This document shows, piece by piece, positions 35,526 through 44,619 of a stretch of 64,000 bases of DNA (positions are counted from its first letter, which is position 1; each line of letters starts with the position of its first letter). A model generated the notes under the pieces. That model ran no database searches and had not been told where the DNA came from. It saw nothing but the letters and a program-made list of their open reading frames with translations. This DNA is from JAWSVE01 sp050789445. Its GTDB lineage: Bacteria > Pseudomonadota > Gammaproteobacteria > Pseudomonadales > Cellvibrionaceae. The stretch covers positions 372,001 to 436,000 of the forward strand of contig JAILXR010000001.1 of the NCBI GenBank assembly GCA_050789445.1, given 5' to 3'. The translations under genes were made by a program, and so were the position numbers.

Positions 35526-36898
35526 TACCAGTTGACGTTATCGAACCATTAGTGAGTAGAATAGGAAAATATCAATTAAAAACCCCTGTCAGTATTGAAC
35601 CTTATGCGCAGGGATATCTAACGCGGTCTATAGGGTTGACACTCGAAGCTGTTGGCCTAAAAGCTTCTGTTGGCGATCAATGTGAAGTTGTCATTGGCGA
35701 TAAGCATGTTGAAGCTGAAGTCGTTGGCTTTTCGGGTAAAAAAATATTTTTAATGCCAATTGATGCTATCAACGGAATAGAGGCTGGCGCTATCGTGAAA
35801 CCTGTCCCTAAAAATCAAAATTTTAAAATCGGTAACGAATGCTTAGGGCGAGTTATCAATGGATTGGGGAAACCTTTAGATGGGCAGTCTACTTTTTTAG
35901 GTGATGATGTTCTTTCTCCCGTTCCTAATATTATCAACCCTATGCAGCGACAACCGATACGCGAGCCTTTAGATGTTGGTATTCAAGCAATTAATGCATT
36001 ATTGACGGTGGGAAGAGGGCAGCGCTTAGGTTTGTTTGCTGGTAGTGGTGTTGGTAAAAGTGTTCTTTTAGGCATGATGACGAAATACACCACTGCTGAT
36101 ATCGTTGTTGTCGGTTTAATTGGTGAGCGTGGCAGAGAAGTTAAAGAATTTATTGATGACGTATTAGGGCCTGAAGGTTTAAAGCGAGCAGTCGTTGTTG
36201 CGTCTCCTGCGGATGATCCTCCGCTAATGCGTTTACGCGCATCTCAATTAGCCACACGAGTTGCCGAACATTTTCGTGATCAAGGATTAAATGTTTTATT
36301 ATTGATGGATTCGTTAACACGTTATGCGCAAGCACAACGCGAAATTTCGTTGGCAATCGGAGAGCCTCCTGCCACAAAAGGTTATCCGCCCAGTGTGTTT
36401 GCAAAGATTCCACAATTGGTTGAGCGAGCTGGGAATGCCGATGAAGGAGAGGGTTCAATTACTGCTTTTTATACCGTGCTAACAGAAGGTGATGATTTAC
36501 AAGACCCAATAGCCGATGCTGCTCGTGCTATTTTAGATGGACATATTGTGCTATCGCGAAACCTAGCGGATGAAGGTATTTATCCTGCCATCGATGTAAG
36601 CCGATCTGTCAGCCGAGTCATGCCGAATATTGTTTCTCAGGAGCATTTGTCAAAAATGCAAAGATTCAAACAGCTCATGTCTCTTTATCAAGAGAATAAA
36701 GATTTAATCAATGTCGGTGCTTATAATAAAGGCGCTGATTCAGAAGTCGATGCGGCTATTGAAAGAATGCCCTTTTTACGGAAATTTATTTCCCAAAATA
36801 TTAAGCAAGCGGTGTCTTTTTCTGAAAGCACGAATGCTCTCGAAGAATTAATAGCACCCTCATTTGTGACTAATACATTACCTCAAGATGCCATCTAA
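35522..36898 (+). CDS. fliI: Flagellum-specific export ATPase FliI
   Basis: FliI is the F1-beta-like ATPase of the export apparatus. Walker A AGSGVGKS is at 173-180. Walker B (VLLLMDSLTRYAQAQREI) and the region FYTVLTEGDDLQDPIADAARAILDGHIVLSR are conserved. Length 458 is standard. It overlaps fliH by 4 bases and fliJ by 11 bases. Confidence 0.97.
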   Translation: MIPVDVIEPLVSRIGKYQLKTPVSIEPYAQGYLTRSIGLTLEAVGLKASVGDQCEVVIGDKHVEAEVVGFSGKKIFLMPIDAINGIEAGAIVKPVPKNQNFKIGNECLGRVINGLGKPLDGQSTFLGDDVLSPVPNIINPMQRQPIREPLDVGIQAINALLTVGRGQRLGLFAGSGVGKSVLLGMMTKYTTADIVVVGLIGERGREVKEFIDDVLGPEGLKRAVVVASPADDPPLMRLRASQLATRVAEHFRDQGLNVLLLMDSLTRYAQAQREISLAIGEPPATKGYPPSVFAKIPQLVERAGNADEGEGSITAFYTVLTEGDDLQDPIADAARAILDGHIVLSRNLADEGIYPAIDVSRSVSRVMPNIVSQEHLSKMQRFKQLMSLYQENKDLINVGAYNKGADSEVDAAIERMPFLRKFISQNIKQAVSFSESTNALEELIAPSFVTNTLPQDAI

Positions 36899-37352
36899 AT
36901 CAGATCGTTTAGATATCGTAAAAAAATTAGCTGAAAAAAAAGAGGCGGCGGCCGCACTCAATCTTCAAAAAGCACAGAATCAGCTGGATGAAGAACAAGG
37001 TCAATACGAACAAGTTCAGAGCTACTATCAAGAATACCTATTAAAAAGTAACAATCAAAACGATGTGTCTATTGATCAGTTAACAAGTATGCGTGGTTTT
37101 ACACATCGACTATCAAACTCTGTGACACAAATAAACCATCAAATCTCTGATACTCAAAGGACGATTGAAACACTTCAAAGTGAATGGGTAATCCTGCGCC
37201 ACAGGCGCCGTGTTTTAGAAGATCTTATTGCGAGCGCAAAAAAAGAAGAAGAGTCACAGTTGGATAAGGCTGAACAGAAAGTCATGGATGAACTTGTTAG
37301 CCAGCAATACAACCGACAGGAGGATAAAGGAAATTCTACACTCAACGAATAG
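36888..37352 (+). CDS. fliJ: Flagellar export protein FliJ
   Basis: FliJ is a coiled-coil stalk that connects FliI with the FlhA gate and carries export chaperones. The 154-residue product is almost entirely helical and charged, with a coiled-coil from residue 5 to about 125 (VKKLAEKKEAAAALNLQKAQNQLDEEQ...). Low sequence identity is normal for FliJ; position after fliI (11-base overlap), length and coiled-coil support it. No clear terminator follows. Confidence 0.92.
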   Translation: MPSKSDRLDIVKKLAEKKEAAAALNLQKAQNQLDEEQGQYEQVQSYYQEYLLKSNNQNDVSIDQLTSMRGFTHRLSNSVTQINHQISDTQRTIETLQSEWVILRHRRRVLEDLIASAKKEEESQLDKAEQKVMDELVSQQYNRQEDKGNSTLNE

Positions 37353-37665
37353 TGAGAATCGTTATCGTTCACTTGCTAAGAGCATGCATCAACGGACTGA
37401 TATTTCTTAACAATAAAGGGCTAATAACTTCTTAATTACCTTTTTATCTTAATTTTTTTGATTTTTAGAGCCTATATAGCGATATTTTCTATTAATTACG
37501 CTGCGTAGATTAAAAAAAATAGTCTATGCTTAAGGACAGATCGACGCGAGAAGTGCAAACATGCAAAACAATCCAACTGTATGTTTACAAAAGTAAAAGT
37601 ACATCATTTTCGATCTAGACCTATACTGTTAGGAATATATTTTTATTTGTTCAAGAGGTTTTGTT
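37353..37665. other. Intergenic region fliJ-STAS gene (313 bases)
   Basis: AT-rich, no coding frame, no sigma54 or sigma28 site and no strong hairpin. A weak inverted repeat (AAACAT...ATGTTT near 37557-37586) is the only structure seen. Confidence 0.5.
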
Positions 37666-37971
37666 ATGTCAATAAATTCAACTATCTCGCCAGACGGTTC
37701 AGAACTCACTATTAGTGTTCAAGGGCGATTTGATTTTAGTGCTCACCAAGATTTTCGGCGTAGCTATGAAAGTTTAGAGGGCGCTCCGGGGGCTTATTCG
37801 GTGGATATGAGTGAAACAACATATCTCGATAGCTCCGCATTGGGGATGTTGCTCTTATTGAGAGATCATGCGGGTGGCGATACTTCCACCGTAAAAATTG
37901 TCAACTGTAGTCCTGATGTGAAAAAGATACTGACCATTTCAAATTTTGAGCAATTGTTTACTATCCAGTAA
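37666..37971 (+). CDS. hsbA: STAS-domain anti-sigma factor antagonist (HsbA-like)
   Basis: A single STAS domain (101 residues) with the phosphorylatable motif D55-S56-S57 in TTYLDSSALGMLLLLRD. In Pseudomonas HsbA is (de)phosphorylated by the HsbR phosphatase/kinase and binds FlgM, linking the Hpt pathway to flagella and biofilm. Here it is followed by the RR-phosphatase and Hpt genes, the same trio, so the HsbA assignment is well supported by context. AGAGG precedes the ATG. It is followed by a strong terminator at 38061. Confidence 0.88.
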   Translation: MSINSTISPDGSELTISVQGRFDFSAHQDFRRSYESLEGAPGAYSVDMSETTYLDSSALGMLLLLRDHAGGDTSTVKIVNCSPDVKKILTISNFEQLFTIQ

Positions 37972-38060
37972 CCAATTATTGGGGCTTATAGAGTAATTCG
38001 ACTATTGGTTGTTCATCTGTTGTTTTTTAATTCTTTAGTAGTTACCTAATTACTTATTTT

Positions 38061-38093
38061 AGCTAGGTCCTGTTGCGGGAACCTAGCTTTTTT
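38061..38093 (+). terminator. Intrinsic terminator after the STAS gene
   Basis: AGCTAGGT (38061-38068) pairs with ACCTAGCT (38081-38088), 12-base loop, followed by a T-run. It suggests HsbA is made separately, or in excess over HsbR. Confidence 0.85.
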
Positions 38094-38207
38094 ATTTGAA
38101 AAATATGATTTAAATGGAAATTCTTAGTTTCGGATAATAAGTGCAATTCTCATAATCATTTTGGTTTTAAGTCATAATATCAATCCTTTAAGGAAAGTCA
38201 GTTTGTT

Positions 38208-39926
38208 ATGTCGACACTGAGTAATACACCATTAAAAGTTTTAATCGCCGATGATACGGATACAGATCGTTTTATTCTTGAATCAATCGTAAAAAAAGAA
38301 GGCCACAATGTCGTTAGTGCAAAAGATGGCTTAGAGGCTGTAGACAAATTTAAAACTGAAAGTCCAGATATTGTTTTGCTCGATGCCTTGATGCCAAACC
38401 TTGATGGGTTTGGTGCTGCTCGAATAATTAAAGAGTTATCTGGTGAAGATTTAATTCCAATTATTTTTTTAACATCGCTGACAGATACAGATGCGTTGGT
38501 CCAATGTTTGGATGCAGGTGGCGATGACTTTCTACAGAAGCCTTATAATCGCGTTATCCTTCAAGCCAAAATAAAATCGTTTAATCGTATGCGTGAACTG
38601 CATAGCACTATGCTAGATCAACGTGATCAAATCAAAATGCACAATAATCATCTCATTCAAGAGCAAACAGTTGCCAAACAAGTTTTTGATAATATTGCGC
38701 ATAGCGGCTGTTTAGATGCGAGTAATGTAAAACATTACCTTTCACCGATGGCGGTTTTTAATGGTGATGTTTTAGTTGCAGCATTAAGGCCATCGGGTAG
38801 CATGATGGTTTTGTTGGGCGATTTTACTGGCCATGGCCTACCGGCTGCTATTGGTGCGATGCCATTAGCGTCAACTTTTTACGGTATGGCTCATAAAGGT
38901 TTTGCACTTACAGATATACTTCGCGAGATAAATCAAAAATTAAAATCGATATTACCTGTAGGCGTTTTTTGTTGCGCAACGTTTTTAGAAATCAATTATC
39001 GTGAAAAAACAATTACAGCTTGGAATGGCGGATTACCAGATTGTTTTGTTTATCGTCATGCAACCAATACTGTTGACACTATAAAATCGACTCATTTACC
39101 TCTGGGTGTGGTTTCTGATATTCAATTTAAAGCAGATTGTCAGCACTTTGATTTAGATTTTGGCGATCGATGTTATATGTGGTCAGACGGCATCCATGAA
39201 GCGAGAAATAGTTCGGCTGAAATGTATGGCGAAGAGCGTTTGTTCGATGTTTTTAAAAAGAATACATCTCCGGAATTAGTCTTTGATGAAGTTATTTCAT
39301 CTGTACATAGGTTTATTGGTGAGCAAGAAGCTGACGATGATCTTTCCATGGTAGAAATTACTATGGTTGAGCACAGTAAAGTGCATTCAGAATCTATGCC
39401 GGAATATTCGAGCCATGGTCCTGGTTTAATGGAGTGGAATTTAGATTTTGAAGTCATGCCATCGACATTTAAAAAATTCGACCCATTGCCTTTATTGCTA
39501 AATATTATTACAGAGGTACCCGGTTTACGTTCGCACAGTGGCAGTTTGTACACTATTCTTTCAGAACTGTACTCGAATGCGTTAGAGCATGGCGTATTAA
39601 AATTAGATTCAGCATTGAAAGAAACACCTCAGGGTTTTGCTGAATATTACAATGAGCGAACAAATCGTTTAGAGGCCTTACTTATTGGCTTTATTCGATT
39701 TCACTTTTCGCATGCGACAACCGAAGAAGGTGGCAAATTAACCATTCGAATCACTGATAGTGGAGATGGGTTTAATTTTGAAGATAAGATCGATAGTGAT
39801 CACAAGACAGTCGGTTACTGCGGAAGAGGTATCCCTTTAATCAAAACCATGTGCGAATCATTTCAATATCATGGTGTTGGTAATGAAATCGAAGTGATCT
39901 ATAGCTGGGAAAATGATCCTAGTTAA
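38208..39926 (+). CDS. hsbR: Response regulator with PP2C phosphatase and HATPase domains (HsbR-like)
   Basis: HsbR in Pseudomonas dephosphorylates (PP2C/SpoIIE part) and phosphorylates (anti-sigma kinase part) the STAS partner, controlled by phosphorelay from HptB. The 572-residue product has a receiver domain with phospho-Asp D59 (IVLLDALMPNLDG), a SpoIIE/PP2C domain (about 155-385; LLGDFTGHGLPAAIGAMP, metal-binding Asp residues), and a C-terminal HATPase (about 420-565; ILSELYSNALEHG, ITDSGDGF). All parts look intact. It lies with its STAS and Hpt partners. Confidence 0.9.
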   Translation: MSTLSNTPLKVLIADDTDTDRFILESIVKKEGHNVVSAKDGLEAVDKFKTESPDIVLLDALMPNLDGFGAARIIKELSGEDLIPIIFLTSLTDTDALVQCLDAGGDDFLQKPYNRVILQAKIKSFNRMRELHSTMLDQRDQIKMHNNHLIQEQTVAKQVFDNIAHSGCLDASNVKHYLSPMAVFNGDVLVAALRPSGSMMVLLGDFTGHGLPAAIGAMPLASTFYGMAHKGFALTDILREINQKLKSILPVGVFCCATFLEINYREKTITAWNGGLPDCFVYRHATNTVDTIKSTHLPLGVVSDIQFKADCQHFDLDFGDRCYMWSDGIHEARNSSAEMYGEERLFDVFKKNTSPELVFDEVISSVHRFIGEQEADDDLSMVEITMVEHSKVHSESMPEYSSHGPGLMEWNLDFEVMPSTFKKFDPLPLLLNIITEVPGLRSHSGSLYTILSELYSNALEHGVLKLDSALKETPQGFAEYYNERTNRLEALLIGFIRFHFSHATTEEGGKLTIRITDSGDGFNFEDKIDSDHKTVGYCGRGIPLIKTMCESFQYHGVGNEIEVIYSWENDPS

Positions 39927-40001
39927 TTGTGAGTATATTTTGGTCTGTATGATCTCAGTTTACAGTGAATGGTAAATTGAGTGGAAAATTAGGAATGCGA
40001 T

Positions 40002-40337
40002 ATGACTGATCACATCAGTATGACAACGTTAGCCATGTTAAAAGATGTCATGGGAGACGGTTTTAGCGAATTAATTACTATGTATATTACGGATTCTCAA
40101 GCGAGAATCGATGCATTAAATACTGCTTATTCGGCTCAAGATTGTGATGCTGTTCGGCGAGAAGCGCATAGTTTAAAAGGAAGTAGTGGAAATATTGGTG
40201 CAGGTATCATGTCTGAACTTACAAAAGACGTTGAACAAAAAGGCCGAGATGAAAATCTTGATGGTGTTAGCGAATTAATTACTCAAATTGAAGCAGAATA
40301 CAAAGCGTTAACTGTTACGCTAAATGAAATGCTGTAA
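40002..40337 (+). CDS. hptB: Histidine phosphotransfer protein (HptB-like)
   Basis: A 111-residue Hpt domain with phospho-accepting H56 in REAHSLKGSSGNIGA. In Pseudomonas HptB receives phosphate from hybrid sensor kinases (RetS, PA1611 and others) and passes it to HsbR, here encoded just upstream. The gene is full length. It ends the STAS-RR-Hpt module and is followed by a bidirectional terminator. Confidence 0.88.
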   Translation: MTDHISMTTLAMLKDVMGDGFSELITMYITDSQARIDALNTAYSAQDCDAVRREAHSLKGSSGNIGAGIMSELTKDVEQKGRDENLDGVSELITQIEAEYKALTVTLNEML

Positions 40338-40390
40338 ATTTTGGGTATTAAAGCATCATTAGTTTGAAGCAATTAAATTAGAATCTTCAT

Positions 40391-40427
40391 AAAAAAGGCG
40401 CATCAAAATATTTGATGCGCCTTTTTT
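40391..40427. terminator. Bidirectional terminator hptB / secreted protein gene
   Basis: GGCGCATCAAA (40397-40407), loop ATA and TTTGATGCGCC (40411-40421) form an 11-bp stem flanked by A-run and T-run. It serves both convergent genes. Confidence 0.93.
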
Positions 40428-40452
40428 GTTTTAGCAAAGTAGCCCTTGAAGA

Positions 40453-41487
40453 TTACTTTTCTTTTACTGATTTATCATTTTCTTCTTTTCTTGCACCCGC
40501 TAGAATCCCTGGTAAAGCGTAATTGCCTTCATGGCAGGCGTATTCATAAATGCGTTCATCATCTTTGATGAGCACCATTTCACCTTTCCATTTTTCTTTG
40601 TAATAAACAGAGTCCTCCACGGTAAACTCATACAGCATTTCATTTTCAGAATAACGAGTAAAACGTTCCGTTACTTTCCCTTTGTCTGATAGCGGAAAAG
40701 CGCCTCGAGATTCTTGAATAGGATGCACATTCTGAGTTTCAACGACCAGCGTGTCACCTTTCCAATGACCAATTGAGCTACCAAACCATTCTTTTACCGC
40801 TGGTGGGTTGTGCTTACCATTAATATCAATGATGCGGGTGTCGTGATTCATTTCAACTAAAATGGCCACATGATCTGGAGTTTGTACAAATTGATAGTGA
40901 TTATTGTACATCACGTTATTGAGAGGAGGACCAGCTGAACTGCCAAAGCTAATTAAACAGCGATCACCAACCGGACGTACTTCCGGTCCATCAAACATAC
41001 CAGCTCGACCACTACCTTCATCACCGCCAGCACGAAACGCAGCCATTCGTTTTTTTCGGCCTTCAGGGGAATAGGGTACTTGCCCGTTTTTAGGAGAAAT
41101 AATCCAAGATGAACGATATTCACCTTTTACTTTCCCATAACTAGAACCAGGATCAATCCAAAAGTTGTTGTAGCCTTTTTGAGTATCACCATCAGTAGGA
41201 GGTGGAGCATTGGGGTCAGTGGGTTTGTTGTCTTCTCGTAAACGTTTGTTGTAAAAAGAGTTGTAGGTAACATCTTCAATCATTTCATTTGGAATGACGA
41301 GCTCTTTAAAATCATTTCCGCGAGACATTCGTGTTAAAGAGGCATTAGTCCAAACCCCTTGTAGATCAGGCTTTCCATCTGCAAGACGAGGCGGCTTATA
41401 CTTTTCAGCAGCCTGAAGGATATTTGCTGTCATCACAAAGAATAATGTGAGCGTAAGTGTTATGAATAGTTTATTTATTTTAGCCAT
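40453..41487 (-). CDS. Secreted protein of unrecognised function, non-flagellar
   Basis: A 344-residue exported protein with a Sec signal peptide (hydrophobic residues about 5-24, AxA before AEKYKPPRL), then DGKPDLQGVWTNASL, a conserved-looking YNNFW block, and a C-terminal CHEGNYALPGILAGARKEE. I recall relatives annotated only as hypothetical in marine gammaproteobacteria and acidobacteria, with no known role. ATG 41487 is chosen because AAGGAGCG lies 7 bases upstream; an upstream ATG at 41508 has no such site. It is on the opposite strand between hptB and fliK, so it is an insertion in the flagellar order. No mobile-element ends are seen around it. Confidence 0.8.
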   Translation of the reverse strand: MAKINKLFITLTLTLFFVMTANILQAAEKYKPPRLADGKPDLQGVWTNASLTRMSRGNDFKELVIPNEMIEDVTYNSFYNKRLREDNKPTDPNAPPPTDGDTQKGYNNFWIDPGSSYGKVKGEYRSSWIISPKNGQVPYSPEGRKKRMAAFRAGGDEGSGRAGMFDGPEVRPVGDRCLISFGSSAGPPLNNVMYNNHYQFVQTPDHVAILVEMNHDTRIIDINGKHNPPAVKEWFGSSIGHWKGDTLVVETQNVHPIQESRGAFPLSDKGKVTERFTRYSENEMLYEFTVEDSVYYKEKWKGEMVLIKDDERIYEYACHEGNYALPGILAGARKEENDKSVKEK

Positions 41488-41649
41488 TGTGCGCTCCTTA
41501 TACTGCATTCTAAAACGTTTAAGCTATTTATACGAACCCTAGAGTTGAAGATTAACTATAAATAAATTGAACAGAGGGTTTTCAAGAAGCTATCTCTTCT
41601 CACACTTAGCCTCTTTGATGGGTGGAGCTTAATATATTCTACTTAAAGC

Positions 41650-41666
41650 TGGCACTGCCTTTGCAT
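41650..41666 (+). promoter_or_regulatory. sigma54 promoter of fliK
   Basis: TGGCACTGCCTTTGCAT has GG (41651-41652) and GC (41663-41664) 10 bases apart and fits the consensus fully. It is 65 bases before fliK. AATAAATTGA at 41561-41570, matching the core of the FleQ box, lies 80 bases upstream. Confidence 0.88.
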
Positions 41667-41728
41667 TTCTTCTCACTCATAGAAAGTTTATCGATATATA
41701 CCATAGTAAGATTAAAGAGAAAATTTGT

Positions 41729-43909
41729 ATGAGTGTTAGCCAAACGTCAAACCAATCGTTGTTATTAGCTGCAGGCTCTTCTGGCACAAAGGCCGGTTCA
41801 ATTTCTGGTGCGTTTGTTGATTTAAATGCAAAGCAGGTAAGCGTAGAGGGACCAGCCGAAGATTCTCTTCAGACTAACGACACGGGTGAGAAAGATGAAA
41901 ACTTTAATCAGATTTTCAATGATACTAATTCAAAAGAAATAACAAAAATAACATTACCCAATGAGATTAACGAAAACATAATCAAAGTAGACGAAAACCA
42001 ATCTCAAAGAAAAGATTATGACCTCGAATTAAATGAGCTATCAGCAGTTGTCGATCATGAAGATAGTAGATTGGAGCAGATAAAAGACATTAAAAACAGT
42101 GGTTTTTTGTCAAAAGAGATAATTGATGGCGTGTTTGACGATAAAGAATTTCTGTTGAAAAGAGAGGGCTTGGTTGAACATGAAATAGTGAATGAAAATA
42201 AAGGAATGGCAATAATTAATGAAGAAACTGAGTCTGCAGGAGTTTCATTCAAGGGTGGGTTGTCAACAAGGATAAAAAATTTAAATGCGGTTCTCTTAGA
42301 TACAGCTAAAGATTTTTTTGATGAAAACAAATTTCCACCTGCAAATGAAATTAAGATTAATCCTGATAGCGTGGGTGCTTTAGAAAATACCTCTTTATTT
42401 TTTAAGCTTGATAGGCAAGGGGATGTTCCTTTAGCGTTCAATATAAACAATGTTACTTTATCCTCTATTGATGGTTTGGCGAATGAAAATGCCACACTTG
42501 GTTATCCCAATGTCGGCACTATCCGCGGAAAAGAATTGCCGTTATCTGAGCCACGTATTGCCGGTTCGAAGCCAGAGTCTTTATTTTCTTCTAACATCAG
42601 TGAATTAAGCGATAATACTTTGTCAGATCGGGCTGAAAAATTAGTAACAAATGTCCAAACAAATTCTGATGGTGGAGAAAATCTATTTTCGCAAAAATCA
42701 GATCATTCACCACAACAATTTTTTATGAGAAATACTTCTACGCCTGTCAGTGATTTACAGGGAGAGCAAGGTGAGCGTGAGTTAGTAGAGCTTGTGGAAA
42801 GCGGGCATGAACAAAAGGGGCAGAGACAGAATAATGTTTTAGTTAATCAGAACTCGCAACAAAAACCTGATACGAATGTTGATGGAAGTTTGCAATTGTT
42901 AGCGAAAGGACTGTCTTCTGATACAGCCGATAGAAAATCTATTACACCAAGCAATCAAATAAAAACTATCAATAATAGTTTGGAGGCTGAAGGGGAATCT
43001 CTTTTAACGTCAAATAGTAGCAGCGTATCAAATAGTAAGTTATCTGGTATCTCCGAAACCTTTAAATCCGGTGAGTCAATATCGGAAAATAAAATCCCTT
43101 TAAATACGACACTTAAAAGTTCTTTAGAAGCAGAAGCTAATGATTCTGTCGATGAATTAAGCCCCTTAAAGTCTCAACGATCGGGTTTAGATTCTAAAAT
43201 GTCTACAAGTGCTTTGGAAAACAAAGCATTAGATGCAAGGGGTTTTGATTTAAAAAGCGGAGACTTAAGAAGTCTAGATGCTAGAGGCATAGCCCCTAAA
43301 GGGTTAGAGCATGCTAATGCGGTTCAAGCAACGTCTGAGCAGCTATTAGAGAAATCTTCAGATGAAAAAATTGATAACCAAACAAAAATACAGCAAAGTT
43401 TCATAGCTCAACAAGAAATTATTCAAAGGGGGATAGCATCTAAAAGTATTTTGTCGACTCAGTTGTCCAATATGCTAGCAAACCCACAATGGTCACATTC
43501 AGTAGGAGATAAAGTGTTGCGGTTAGCAGCGCAAAATATTCAGTCAGCTGAAATCCAATTAGATCCACCAGAATTGGGGCAGCTACAGATCAAAATAAAT
43601 CTCACTCTTAATCAAGAAGTTGCCAGTGTGAATTTTGTGAGTGCACATCCTTCAGTTCGTGAAGCCCTTGATGCAAGTTCGGCTCGTCTCAGAGAAATGT
43701 TTCAACAAGAGGGAATGGATTTAGTCAATGTTGGTGTTTCTGATCAATCAAAACAACAGAATTCTTTTGGAGATAATGATGACGGGCAAAGCACTAGTCA
43801 AGAAAATGGCGGGCAAAGCTTCAACGCGTCGAATACACAGCCACCAGAGAGCGACGTAGTATTGGCATCAGCCATAGAATTGAAAAACTGGGTAGATTTT
43901 TATGCTTAA
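41729..43909 (+). CDS. fliK: Hook-length control protein FliK, very long
   Basis: FliK measures hook length and switches export specificity through FlhB. The C-terminal switch domain is clear (about residues 590-690): AEIQLDPPELGQLQIKINLTL, VNFVSAHPSVREALDAS, LREMFQQEGMDLVNVGV. The N-terminal 580 residues are polar and low in conservation, as in other FliK rulers. At 726 residues it is much longer than Salmonella FliK (405). Position before fliL and the sigma54 site are as in Pseudomonas. The length may relate to the large FlgE. Confidence 0.93.
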   Translation: MSVSQTSNQSLLLAAGSSGTKAGSISGAFVDLNAKQVSVEGPAEDSLQTNDTGEKDENFNQIFNDTNSKEITKITLPNEINENIIKVDENQSQRKDYDLELNELSAVVDHEDSRLEQIKDIKNSGFLSKEIIDGVFDDKEFLLKREGLVEHEIVNENKGMAIINEETESAGVSFKGGLSTRIKNLNAVLLDTAKDFFDENKFPPANEIKINPDSVGALENTSLFFKLDRQGDVPLAFNINNVTLSSIDGLANENATLGYPNVGTIRGKELPLSEPRIAGSKPESLFSSNISELSDNTLSDRAEKLVTNVQTNSDGGENLFSQKSDHSPQQFFMRNTSTPVSDLQGEQGERELVELVESGHEQKGQRQNNVLVNQNSQQKPDTNVDGSLQLLAKGLSSDTADRKSITPSNQIKTINNSLEAEGESLLTSNSSSVSNSKLSGISETFKSGESISENKIPLNTTLKSSLEAEANDSVDELSPLKSQRSGLDSKMSTSALENKALDARGFDLKSGDLRSLDARGIAPKGLEHANAVQATSEQLLEKSSDEKIDNQTKIQQSFIAQQEIIQRGIASKSILSTQLSNMLANPQWSHSVGDKVLRLAAQNIQSAEIQLDPPELGQLQIKINLTLNQEVASVNFVSAHPSVREALDASSARLREMFQQEGMDLVNVGVSDQSKQQNSFGDNDDGQSTSQENGGQSFNASNTQPPESDVVLASAIELKNWVDFYA

Positions 43910-43980
43910 CAGGAATTGCAGCTACTTTTTCAATAGAGACAGACTACATTAAAGATTTTCTTTAACTCATTACTTCGTGA

Positions 43981-44013
43981 ATGTCATATTTTTTTGAATA
44001 TGGCATTTTTTTT
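43981..44013 (+). terminator. Terminator after fliK, overlapping the fliL promoter
   Basis: ATGTCATATT (43981-43990) pairs with AATATGGCAT (43997-44006), one G-T pair, 6-base loop, followed by seven more T. The right arm and T-run are also the -24 to -12 part of the fliL sigma54 promoter. Confidence 0.7.
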
Positions 44014-44016
44014 GCT
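44001..44016 (+). promoter_or_regulatory. sigma54 promoter of fliLMNOPQR-flhB
   Basis: TGGCATTTTTTTTGCT has GG (44002-44003) and GC (44014-44015) 10 bases apart. It is about 50 bases before fliL and shares bases with the fliK terminator. Confidence 0.82.
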
Positions 44017-44064
44017 CCATCGCTTATGAAAAAGAATATTTGAACAATCTGACGGAATTTTGAC

Positions 44065-44586
44065 ATGGCCGATAAAGGTAAAGAGAAAGCGGAAACCACA
44101 GAAAGCGAAGAAGCCGGTGGTGGAAAGAAAAAAATCATCATGTTGGCAGTAATGGGGCTAGTCCTTATAGGGATATCTGTAGGCGGTACTATTTTCGCGT
44201 TGAAAATGTTTGGTGGCTCAGAAGAAGTGATTGCTGAAGAAGCAGCGCCAGTCGAAGACGTAAAAAAACCGGCTATTTATTATCCGATGAAACCTCCTAT
44301 TGTCGTTAACTTTCAGGCTCGAGGAAGACAGCGGTTTTTGCAAGCTGAATTAACTTTAATGCTACGTGATGAAAGCATGATCGGACCGATTGAAACTCAT
44401 ATGCCAATGTTGCGAAATAGTATGGTGATGTTATTTGGTGGGCAGGTGTATGACGAATTGCAAACACCCGAAGGAAAAGATTTATTACAAGAGCAAGCAT
44501 TAAGCGAAGTTCAAGAATTATTAGAACAAGAAACAGGAAGCACTGTTGTTGAACAGGTTTTATTCACTAGTTTTGTTATGCAGTAA
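44065..44586 (+). CDS. fliL: Flagellar basal body-associated protein FliL
   Basis: FliL is a single-pass inner-membrane protein near the stators. TM segment about residues 24-46 follows a short charged cytosolic N-terminus. The periplasmic part (about 70-173) has PPIVVNFQARGRQRFLQAELTLMLRDE and the C-terminal VLFTSFVMQ. Length 173 is normal. It is first in a tight operon running to flhB. Confidence 0.95.
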   Translation: MADKGKEKAETTESEEAGGGKKKIIMLAVMGLVLIGISVGGTIFALKMFGGSEEVIAEEAAPVEDVKKPAIYYPMKPPIVVNFQARGRQRFLQAELTLMLRDESMIGPIETHMPMLRNSMVMLFGGQVYDELQTPEGKDLLQEQALSEVQELLEQETGSTVVEQVLFTSFVMQ

Positions 44587-44619
44587 TTTTTTATAACAAT
44601 ATAAAAAACGAGTAATTTT

